The notes beneath the pieces are model-generated. The model was not told the origin of the DNA. It searched no databases and saw only the letters and a list, made by a program, of their open reading frames with translations. From positions 1-22,807 of the forward strand of contig JALLPB010000143.1 in assembly GCA_036939975.1 (NCBI GenBank): a stretch of DNA of 22,807 nt, in the 5' to 3' direction. Both the position numbers and the translations under genes were made by a program. This stretch comes from Cyclostephanos tholiformis. Its lineage: Eukaryota > Bacillariophyta > Thalassiosirophyceae > Thalassiosirales > Thalassiosiraceae. Positions within the stretch are counted from its first letter, which is position 1. Each line of letters starts with the position of its first letter. Positions 9,264-18,085 of the stretch are shown one piece after another.

Positions 9264-11173
9264 ATGAAGATGATGGTGGCACTCACCCTCCTCCTGACCA
9301 TCGCGGGCTACCGCTCCAACAATAATAATAATGGTTGCGTGTCCGCGTTCGTCCCCCGGCTGGCAACTACCAAGCCTCAATCCTCCCGCGCGATCATTTC
9401 CGACAATAACGATCGACCACTGCAAGTCGTCGACATCCCCAACATGAGGATGATGGACAACGACGACGATTGCACGTCTGGCGGCGAGATGGGCCGACGC
9501 GACGCCGTCGTACGCTTCCTGGCGACATCGGCCTCCATCGCCGCCGCGATGCCGGCCAACGCGGCTACCATCCCGGCCACGGAATTCTCGGAGCCGCCCA
9601 CGTCCGAGGCGAGCATCGCCAGATACACGTACGACGGGAAGGACATCCTCCCGCTCGCTACTACTGCTACTACTACTCCACCTCCTGCCACCACCCCCGT
9701 CGCCGCCGCCAACTCGTCGGCGACGGTGTCTGCTGCCGAAACCACGAGGCCTAAGAGGAGGGCCGATTACGACGGCAACGAGGCCGGGCCGGTCGGCGCC
9801 GCCGACGAGGGGACCAGGGCCCCCATCAAGGGCGCGGTAATGGCCAAGGAGAGATCGTCGCCCTCCTCCCTGCTCACCAGCTCCCTCGAGCCGAAGGTGA
9901 ACGTGCCGATATCCAAGGAGGCGCTCGTCGGGGGTGCGGTCGTGCTCTTTGGCCTCATGGCCATGGCAAACGGCAACGAGGAGGGGGGAGTCGTCGAGGC
10001 GGGGGGAGCTAGCGCTAGCGGCTCGGTCCCGCCCCCGATGACGGGCGGCGTGGACGCGAATGCGGCGACCCCCCCCCCCCCCCCCCCCCCCCCCCGCCGG
10101 TCGCCGTCGCGGCGCCCAAGGTGGACTCTAAGTCGAGTTGGAAGTTCGAGAAGCCGGTGCCGTACGGCGTCCAGAATCCTGCCGGGAGGAATCCGTTCCT
10201 CAAGGAGGTGCTCGATTACTGCGAGGGCGGGAAGGTGACCGTGGATTGCGCCGATTCCATCAAGGGATACCTCGATAATCTGGCGGACACGGGCGCCGTC
10301 GCCACGACGGAGGAGGTCACCGCCATCGTCGGTTACCTCGGCTCGCTCGGGGGGGACGGCGCGCCATTCTCGCCGTCGACGACACCCGAGAAGAAGAGGG
10401 TCGGGGCCGCGTTCGCGAGCTACCTCGATGCGCTTTCGGCCGGATCGGCTCCCCCCCCCAGCTCCGCGAAAGCCGTCAAGACCTACCTGGACACGCTGAA
10501 CGGCTCCCCCGACGCCGCTAGGTCCGTGCGGGTTCAGAGGGAGGCCGCCTTGCCCCCCGCGACTTCCAAGCTGACATCTCCGACCGACGCGGTCGCGGCC
10601 GCGTCCGGCGCGTGGGATTACGCCGCGTACGACAACCGACTGACCAGCATCGAGGGCAGGGTCTCCACCCTCGAGACTAAGGTCGACGAGCTCCCGGATA
10701 GGGTGTTCGAGAAGATCGAGGCCTGGCAGACGAGGCAGGAGGGACGCCTGACCGAGGAGGTGAGGAAGATCGTGAACGCGCTGGCGTCCTCCTCCCCCTC
10801 GACCTCCTCCTTGCCACCCGCCGCCACCGAGGTCGTGCATTCGTCCCCGCCCCCCCCGGTCCCCGAAGCGGCCGTGGCGCCGCCGATGCCCGTCGCTCCG
10901 GTCGTGCCGTACACGCCCCTCTCGGGCGCCGTGCCCGAGAGGGGTGGATTGCCAAAGGCGGGCGCCCCCGTCGCCGGTCCGAGGAAGGGTTACAGGTTCG
11001 GAGGTGGGTCGTCGTGGAAGTCGGACGACAGCAAGTCCCCCACGGCGCAGGCCGCGCCGCAGAACATGCGTTCGTCCGTGCCGAAGAAGTTCGCGGTGGG
11101 CGGGGGAGCCAGTTGGAAGACCGGCAAGCCGAAGGGGGGCGGCGGCGGGTACCTCGATAACATGGGCCCCTAG
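9264..11173 (+). CDS. Plastid-targeted YLD-repeat protein 2 (frame break at C27)
   Basis: Paralogue of the gene at 7634. The first reading frame (9264 to the C tract at 10069-10095) has a signal peptide with VSA|FVP, a twin-arginine-type signal at residues 78-101 (RRDAVVRF...MPANAA) and a membrane span near 220-240. After 27 Cs this frame runs into composition-driven Arg/Ser sequence and stops at 10238. The family sequence continues in another frame from about 10094 to 11173: SSWKFEKPVPYG, C-E...C, GYLDNL, GYLGSL, SYLDAL, TYLDTL, a coiled coil with LPDRV and AWQ, a Pro/Ala-rich linker, two further SSWK/ASWK motifs and a terminal GYLDNMGP. One extra C (or two fewer) would restore a single frame of 636 codons. 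I list it as one gene. The break may be assembly error or real. Confidence 0.78.
10069..10095 (+). repeat. 27-base C homopolymer inside a coding region
   Basis: A run of 27 C encodes poly-Pro between the membrane segment and the first CE-x(7)-C motif of the plus-strand paralogue. The coding frame differs on its two sides by one base. Such tracts are error-prone in sequencing and also hypermutable in cells. Confidence 0.9.
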
Positions 11174-11423
11174 AGAACTGATTTAGAGACGCGCTACGTG
11201 GGGATGATTTACCAGAGGCTATAGAAATAAAATATTCGATGGAATTGTCGTTCAAGTTACCGTCACATGGGTTTAACTAATGAATGAGACGATGGCTTGT
11301 GTGTTTAATTCGTTAAGGCCGAGTTAGGAGTCTTGACTCGACGGGGGAGATATGTAATTTGGACCAAAACATATCCTTTTGACGTTTAAGGATAATGCAA
11401 ACAAATAGTCAAGAGGGTATCTA

Positions 11424-13300
11424 TTATTTATCGAGCAACTTTCCTTCCACCAACATCTTCATTATTCGTTCAGTCTCATCGGCCAGTTTCTTCTCTTGGC
11501 TGATCTGCCACTCCACTAACCTAGATGCTATATCATCCGGGAGATTGTTGATTGACGATTCTAGTTTCTTGAGACGATCTTCGACCTCGTTGATTCGAGA
11601 ATCTGCGGGACTATTTTCTACTTCACTCGTTGCTGGTGCAGACGTTGTAGTAACATCGCTCAGGGCATCTAGATAACTAAACACCGCCCTCGCCGAGGAT
11701 GGAGCAGGGATATAACCGGTCGATAAAGCGTCCAGATAGTTTGTAAATGCAGCTCCAGTGCTTTCGTTCGGTGTGACGTTTCTGGAAAGTGAATCTAAGT
11801 AGCCCACAATTGCCTTGACCTCCCCATCCGTTGCCACGACGCCGGTGCTCGCCAACGTGTCCAAATATCCCCGTAGGTATTCAGCACAGTCCTCTTTCAC
11901 TTGACCAGGCTCGCAATATTCTCCAAAGTTGCCATCGCCTTCATTGGCGTCTGTCTGATTTTTTCGAAGAAGTGTAGGATCAATGCCGGCATTCGTTTTT
12001 TGCAATGCCGTTGATGATATGCGAGACACTTGAGTCTCGAATCGACTTAACCGGTCCTCAATTTTTGAGAAAGCCGACGGTTCGCCGTCCTTCATTTCAA
12101 TGTCTTCATCGAATGAAAATTGAGTCTTGGAAAATACTTCGCCCTCCTCGCCCACCTTATTTTCCCGTAGATATTGCTCGTTTTCAACCAAAGCGGCGAT
12201 CGTCTCCTCATCGGATTCCACGGCCGCGTATCGATCGACCTCGCCCTGACTTCCACTCATCCTGATCAATATATTCCGTTCCACCCATGGAATGGTACTC
12301 AGGGCCAATCCGACCCTTATAGGCACGGCAAGTCGAGCGAAGTTAACGAACGCGAATGCCTCGAGGCCCAACTTCCTCAAGTCCTCGCCGCTCGTAAAAT
12401 CAGGCCAATGTCCGGTAACCTGGTGGTAGCTAGTCAGGCAGACTGGGATCGAAATGCCCCAAAATGCCGCCTCCCAGAGCGCGTACGATATAGCGCCCGC
12501 CGCGCCTGCGTCCTTTATTTTCTGGAGGAGATTCTTCGACGTTTCCAAAACCCCAGGCTCGTTATTTTTATCACCGGAGGAATCGCTTTTCCCGTCCCCC
12601 GTATCGTTGTCGTCCCTAGCCTGATTCAAATACATTCCCAATGCCAGGGATAACGAAATGCCAATTACGATCAACGGCAACGGTCCGAAGGCCTCGACGT
12701 TCGTATTGTCGATGTTGGGCAAATTGAACGTCGGCAATGGTCGTTGCTGCGTTTGGATGATGACGGAGGAGGGTTTGGATACTGCCGCCTCGGCGCTCGT
12801 CGGGTTGGCGGATATTCTCTCCCCGGCGGTAGCGGCGACAGTGGCCGATGCATCGTCGGCCGGGGGCATCTCGTCCGACGCCGATGTAACGGCAGACGAC
12901 GCCCCTCCCGCGTCCTGCATGGATCGGACATCGTAATCATCGCCCGGGGCATTCGCGGTCGTGGGCGGCGGCGGCGGCGGCGGCGGCATGACGCCATCGT
13001 CGACGGCGACGGGCGAGGCCGCCGCGTTCGCATCGCCGCCGATCCCGCCTTTCTCGCTCCCTTCGATCCCCCCCCCCGGGGATACCTTCGCTCCGCGAGG
13101 AGGACGGGATCCATCCCCGATGCCGAGACCTGCCCTACCGTCGAGTCCACCGCCCGATGATGTGCCCCCCCCCCCCCCGCCGTCGTAGGGAGGACGGGAT
13201 CTTCCCTCGACGCCGAAGCCGGTGAATTTACTCGTATGAGTCGCACCGACATCCTCGGCGGAGATGGCGTCCGGCTCCTCCACGTCGTCGATGATCACCA

Positions 13301-13331
<31 letters not shown>

Positions 13332-13557
13332 CCGTCGTTACTGCCATCGATGGGTTCCGACCGTTCCGACGCGATGCCGAAATCGACGAACATCGTGGCG
13401 CGACGACGTGGCTCGGGCGCCGCCGGGATCGCCGTCGCGCTTGATCCCGACGAGGCCACCTCGCCCGTCATCGACGACGACGACGACGACGTCGCCCGCG
13501 TCGTAAAGTAGGGTTGGGGGAGGGGAAAATTCGAATCACGATGACGAGACGGCGGAT

Positions 13558-13591
<34 letters not shown>

Positions 13592-13726
13592 ACGACGCGG
13601 GCATCGAACGACGACGCGCGAGATCGGCGGGTGGAATGCGCTCGCGCACCTCGAGTCGAGGAGGGCCCGATGGATCAGCAGGACCAAAAGGACGGGAGGG
13701 GGGAAGTAATTTGGCATTCCCACCAT
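11424..13726 (-). CDS. Plastid-targeted YLD-repeat protein 3 with DUF1279-like domain (frame break at G29)
   Basis: Third paralogue, convergent with the second. The N-terminal frame (13726 to the tract at 13301-13329) has a signal peptide ending RCASA|FHPP, a textbook diatom plastid motif, then Ser-rich sequence. It ends in a stop just past the G tract. The remainder continues in the frame from about 13330 to 11424: Gly/Pro-rich linker, a membrane span (PLPLIVIGISLSLALGMYL), a membrane domain containing SYALWEAAFWGI, SYHQVTG and FARLAVPIRVGLAL that resembles DUF1279/FAM210, then CEPGQ...C, GYLDTL, GYLDSL, NYLDAL, SYLDAL and a coiled coil with LPDDI and EWQ. One extra G gives a single frame of 767 residues. 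No twin-arginine-type second signal is obvious. The 3' half is noticeably less GC-rich than the 5' half. Confidence 0.78.
13301..13329. repeat. 29-base C homopolymer (poly-Gly on minus strand)
   Basis: A run of 29 C on the plus strand is read as poly-Gly in the minus-strand paralogue. The N-terminal frame reads W, nine Gly, W, stop across it. The downstream family sequence sits in the frame that would be reached with 30 or 27 bases. Confidence 0.9.
13559..13591. repeat. (ACG)n trinucleotide repeat
   Basis: About eleven ACG units encode a poly-Ser stretch on the minus strand, in the region after the plastid presequence of paralogue 3. Shorter GAC repeats at about 8057-8082 and 13478-13491 encode Ser runs in paralogues 1 and 3. 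Confidence 0.85.
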
Positions 13727-14292
13727 TATTTTATTCCCCCCCCCCCCCCCCCCTCCTCCCACCTCTCTCTCTCTGGGGAAGCGGGAATAACTCCTATGAA
13801 GGAGGAGATATTTATATATTATAGATTATTATATGGATCGATGGATTCGGCCCGTCCCGCCTACCTGCCGAGGTCGAGGCATAGACGACCTCTTCGTTCG
13901 CCCTGGCCTGCTTGTGTGTGTGTGTTTATTATATTATTTATTTTGCTTTTGGTTGAGTTTGTTTTGTTATGTTGAGTCGCGGACGTGACCCAATCATTTC
14001 GGTGTCAGATTCTATGACGTCACATGCAACTTGCAGGAGAATCCACATCTATCCGCGCCACTCTCGTCAGTCATTCCTCGCTATTGTACATGCGATCCTT
14101 TCGATAATATGAAAAAAGCCTATCCCAACGTGTAAATATGGTATCCCAGCAACTCGATTCGTTCTCTGTGAAGCAGCAAACGATAACGATCGGGAGAGGC
14201 CAAAATAATATCCAGCCATCTCTCTCAAAAGGGAGAAGATTTTCATCAGATCAAACATAAAAGAATAATCATCAAACTTCCATCATCCAAAA
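13727..14292. promoter_or_regulatory. Divergent intergenic region with G18 leader tract and TGACGTCA
   Basis: Separates paralogue 3 (minus) from the transporter-family gene (plus). A run of 18 C at 13736-13753 lies only 9 bases upstream of the minus-strand ATG, so it should be a G18 tract in that mRNA leader. A perfect palindrome TGACGTCA is at 14015-14022, combining the TGACGT and ACGTCA forms. A short GT repeat is at about 13915-13925. Binding by bZIP-type factors is inference. Confidence 0.4.
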
Positions 14293-15694
14293 ATGGCCGG
14301 CGCACCCGATTCGGTGGCCCTACTCCTCTTCTTCGTGTTCTGGTACGCCGGCAACATGAAGTACAACGAGTACAACACGTCGGCGCTGAATGCCGTGGGG
14401 GGGAAGAATTCCGGATTGACCATGACGGTAGCTACGATGCAATTGGGGGTATGCCTGGTGTACGCCGTGATCACCTGGGCGGTGAGGTTGAATCCGGCGA
14501 AATTGTTCGGTTTGCAAATGCCCGAGAGGCAGGACGTCCCGCGTGTGACTGGGGGGGATTTGATCAAATCGATACCGTTGGCATTCTGCGCCGCCGGCGC
14601 GCACGCCGCGACGGTATTCGCGCTCGGTGGCGATCCTCTATTCGGTCAGATCGGTGAGAAGCTACCCGAACGAGAAATGGCGTACCCTAGAGGGACACGC
14701 TCCATTCCGGGGGCGTGTATTATTAACATTATACATGTATATACTATTATGGGATCCCCCATCTTTTCCCCTTCGTCGTTCCCTCTATCTCATCATCCCA
14801 ACCCCCCTCCCCCCCCCCAACCCCCTCTCGAGTACAGTCAAATCCGCTGAGCCGGTATTGGCCGCCATCGTCGGGACCGTCTTCTACGCCAAGGCGCCGT
14901 CCTTCTACAAGGTGTGCTGCCTCCCCATCATCGTGGGCGGGGTGGCATTCGCGAGTCTCAAGAGGGGGACCGACGGATCGTACTCGCTCAAGTTCGATGC
15001 CACGGCGCTCATCTTCGGTATGCTAGCGAATGCATTCGCGGCGTTCAAGGGGGGGGAGAATACGAGGCTCATGTCGGACAAGGGCGTGGCGCAGAGATAT
15101 GGAGGCGTCGGTAATCAGGTGATTGAGAGAACCTACATGTTTCCTCGCAAAGACTTTTCCTTTAATTACCAACAGCCTCCTTGTTATTTTATTCTTATTT
15201 AGTTCGCAGTCACGCAGATTGTTGGCTTTTTCATCCTCCTTCCGATCATGTTTGTCACCGAGGGAGAGAAGTTTGGCACCTTCGTGGAAATGCTCAAGAC
15301 GAAATCGAGCCTGCAGTATAATCTCATCATGTCGGGACTATGCTTCTACATCTACAACGAGCTAGCCACCTACACGCTACAGGTGACTGGGGCGGTTACG
15401 GCCTCCGTTGCCAATACTGCCAAGAGGGTGGTAAGCTACATTTATATAACTTTCCCACGTATTATATATCATGATTTGCAAACGCCATTATTTAATGATG
15501 TCGCCAAAATCTTCTCGTTTGCTCACTTTTTTACCATCCCGATAATATATTAGATCGTCATGGTGTATATGGCGGCTGTTACTGGCACGGCACTAACGGA
15601 AGAGCAAAAGCTAGGCTCGGGCATTGCCATTTCGGGCGTTCTGCTATACTCGCTCATCGACGATCTGCTCAAGCCGAAGAAGAAAACAGACTGA
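14293..15694 (+). CDS. Triose-phosphate/nucleotide-sugar transporter family protein (4 exons)
   Basis: Exons are 14293-14653, 14838-15118, 15203-15430 and 15554-15694, giving 336 residues. The introns (184, 84 and 123 bp) are all GT-AG, in phases 1, 0 and 0. The joined protein has about ten hydrophobic segments and landmarks of plastid phosphate translocators and their relatives: QIVKSAEPVLAAIVG across junction 1, the PIIVGGVAFAS loop, NQFAVTQIVGFFILLP across junction 2, GLCFYIYNELATY, and NTAKRVIVMV across junction 3, followed by a membrane span and a Lys-rich tail. Family members exchange phosphorylated sugars or nucleotide sugars. The substrate is not deducible here. There is no plastid presequence before the first span, so Golgi/ER or the outermost plastid membrane is more likely than the inner envelope. 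For exon 2 an alternative donor at 15111 with acceptor at 15210 also keeps frame, but it shortens a conserved region. Confidence 0.85.
14654..14837 (+). other. Intron 1 of the transporter-family gene
   Basis: Begins GTGAGAAG and ends GTACAG. Removal joins a lone G to TC, restoring Val in IVKSAEPV. The intron is C-rich near its 3' end. Confidence 0.85.
15119..15202 (+). other. Intron 2 of the transporter-family gene
   Basis: Begins GTGATT and ends TTATTTAG, phase 0. It joins NQ to FAVTQ, matching the N-x-[FY]-A pattern of the family. A second GT/AG pair (15111 and 15210) is possible but fits less well. Confidence 0.75.
15431..15553 (+). other. Intron 3 of the transporter-family gene
   Basis: Begins GTAAGC and ends ATATTAG, phase 0. 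It joins AKRV to IVMVY within a conserved transporter segment. Confidence 0.85.
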
Positions 15695-16352
15695 AGTCGT
15701 CATTCTTTGCTAATGATCCTGCCTTTTTGTGAAATACCATTACACTGTCATCTCCGATTGTTGCTTAAGATACATTACATGTCATAAATTTCTACTAAGG
15801 GCTATAACATTTTGAGTTTGAGCCCGTCACTCCAACGAAAACCAATATCGATAGCTTTTGTCTTGGCAGCTTTGGCTGCACACATGCTATGCAAATTGTG
15901 CGAGATGGGATGAGATCAGGCTGGATCATGATTCCATTGTAGTTTGCATCTGTAGCCAGTGCAGTTGATTCATCACCGACGAAAGGGTTTGTCAAGAAAC
16001 GTATGATGGGGACAAAACTGCTCCTCGAAGAGCTGTGAAGATTTGCCTACCAGATAGGTATCTCATCCTCGCTGGTTTATTCATCATCGCGCGTATGAGA
16101 ATGAGAACAAGAAAGATTTCACCCTCCACGTGGAAGCATTTTTCATGACGTACAATGTTATTTACTCCTACTTATGTACATAGTGTAGTGTCCTAGAAAA
16201 CGATTTCTTTTTTTTCGGAGTGTATGGTATCGTATGGTATTATTACAATGATTGTTTTGGGGTTTTTGTTGTTGACACATCCTGAATCCTGACATCCTCC
16301 TTCCTCCTTCTGCTGTCGCCGAATATATTAATTCGAAATACTTGGTAATAAG
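15695..16352. other. Intergenic region upstream of RRF
   Basis: About 660 bp with no gene-like frame. It holds the 3' end of the transporter-family gene and the promoter of RRF. A TGACGT hexamer is at 16146-16151, about 200 bp before the RRF start. A short imperfect duplication (GTATGGTATC/GTATGGTATT) lies near 16221-16240. Confidence 0.45.
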
Positions 16353-17066
16353 ATGAAGCTCTCCACCACCATCTCAATCCTCTCGGCCGTAGCCATCGCA
16401 TGCGCAGATGCGTTCTCCATCTCCAGGGCACCCCTCGGGACCGCATCGGACATCCATCAAGTGTCGTCGCGCCGCCATCGAATCACCCCGCCTCGCATGT
16501 CCCAAGAGGACATGGACCTGATCACCATGGACGCCGACGAGCGCATGGGCAAGACTATGTCCAATCTCGCCGACAACCTCTCGACCGTACGTACGGGCCG
16601 CGCCAACCCGAGCATGCTCGATCGAGTCGAGGCCGATTACTACGGCGCGTTAACCCCCATAAGTCAAATGGCGACGATATCAGTCCCCTCGAGTCAGCAG
16701 CTGCAGATCACGCCATTCGACAAGTCGAGCATCGCCGCGGTCGAGAAGGCGATCATATATGCCGGATTGGGCTTCACTCCCACGAGCGATGGCAATGTCA
16801 TACGGATCAATATACCCCAACTCACCGAGGAACGACGTAAGGATTTATTGAAGCAGTGTAAATCGATCGGGGAGGAGGCCAAGGTGGCGATACGTAATAT
16901 TCGACGCGATGGCGTCGACGCGATAAAGAAGATGGAGAAGGCGGGTGACTTGGGTAAGGATCAGGCGTTGGATGGGATCGATACGATACAAAAGTTGACG
17001 GACGAACATATTAAGCTTGTGGATGAAAGGGTTGGTAAGAAGGAGAAGGAAGTCGCCACATTGTGA
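16353..17066 (+). CDS. frr: Plastid ribosome recycling factor
   Basis: A 237-residue intronless protein. RRF, with EF-G, splits the post-termination 70S ribosome. The core from about residue 50 is unmistakable: MDADERMGKTMSNLADNLST followed by VRTGRANPSMLDRV, YYGALTPISQMATISVP, LQITPFDKSSI, IRINIPQLTEERRKDL, AKVAIRNIRRDGVDAIKK and a C-terminal helix. It matches the usual 185-residue bacterial length after a presequence. The presequence is a signal peptide with the plastid motif CADA|FSIS at about residues 17-23, so the protein should act in the plastid stroma on plastid translation. The start at 16353 puts this signal at the very N terminus. Confidence 0.97.
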   Translation: MKLSTTISILSAVAIACADAFSISRAPLGTASDIHQVSSRRHRITPPRMSQEDMDLITMDADERMGKTMSNLADNLSTVRTGRANPSMLDRVEADYYGALTPISQMATISVPSSQQLQITPFDKSSIAAVEKAIIYAGLGFTPTSDGNVIRINIPQLTEERRKDLLKQCKSIGEEAKVAIRNIRRDGVDAIKKMEKAGDLGKDQALDGIDTIQKLTDEHIKLVDERVGKKEKEVATL

Positions 17067-18085
17067 AGTAATAAGTTATTATGAGAGATAGTGCGTGGAT
17101 GAATGACAGTTGAACAAGCATGGAAGTTATAGTGAGATGAAAATATAGGGCATAGTTTGGCTTTCGAAAACGCTGCCGCGTTAGTTTCAGTCCTTCATGA
17201 AGCTTACATATTTTGAGCAGAGAAATGGATTTGATGTCTTTATTTGTAACACGCTTGCCTCCATCATCAAAAACACATATTTGTTAGGATGCATGTACCA
17301 GAGATTGGGGTTTTCGGCTGAGCTATCAAAGGAGGGTATCAGCTCAGAAACAGATTTTCCAAAAACAAAACTGTCCCTTGATCCATGCCAAAAAATGTAT
17401 CAATTGAGCTGATTTTTCAATCATTTTCTGTTATAGATACATACTTCTTCTCAAGCCGTTCTCCTTTGCTGCTGAACAACATTCAGTTCCTTTCTCTCTC
17501 TTGGGGTTCGAGCTGTCAGGTCAGCTTTGTTAGCCAGTTTTGCAGGTCAAAAAATTACATAAGAATTGGTGGGCAAGTATCTTATGGTGAATGACGATGT
17601 AATCCAAGCCCAAAAGGCATCCTCAAACTCTCGCAACTGGAAGACACTTCCAACGAGACAATTCTTTGTCCATTCCTCTCGGACTCTGTCTATCTAAGTC
17701 CTTCGCGTCACACATCCAATTCGCCTCCAGAAAATCCAGTGATCACCCCCCTGCCCTGTTCATAGTCCTCGCCCTAACGTACTAGTTCCTACCTTTGACG
17801 ATCACCCTTGATAGGCCACTCCAATATAAAAACATATCGTACATACGATACCTCTTTGACCGAAAAGGGTTCGCTAAATCCAATATAAAATATGCTTCCT
17901 GTGTAAGTAGATACGAACAACCCAGATTAATTGATAGGGGCTCATTGATGTCAATCACAAGATAGGGACAAATCACCATGCAGCTTGGTGATAGTATGGT
18001 CATCGGATTCTAGATTATCATCGTCCAGCTAGGCAGCGCACAGGGAATAATTTTTTTTTCGGCCCTACTACAAAGCCCCCCCAAC
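17067..18085. other. 1-kb intergenic region, no gene recognised
   Basis: No reading frame here has a domain or coding-like composition. A perfect palindrome TATCGTA-CA-TACGATA is at 17835-17850. The words TCCAATATAAAA occur twice about 60 bp apart, near 17820 and 17879, possibly a small decayed duplication. A GGTTCGA near 17505 resembles a tRNA B box, but no tRNA can be built around it. Confidence 0.45.

Noticed and set aside
9767..10840. Long minus-strand open frame opposite gene 2
   Set aside because: Arg/Gly-rich product with no domain; a shadow of the GC-rich plus-strand gene that carries clear family motifs.
12671..13252. Arg/Pro-rich frames on both strands over the 5' half of gene 3
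   Set aside because: Composition-driven shadows in a GC-rich repeat region; only one frame continues into the conserved domains.
17500..17530. GGTTCGA resembling a tRNA B box
   Set aside because: No matching A box or acceptor stem at the right distance; no cloverleaf can be drawn.
17782..18003. Minus-strand 73-codon frame upstream of the methyltransferase gene
   Set aside because: No recognisable motif; lies over small repeats and palindromes in an AT-rich intergenic region.
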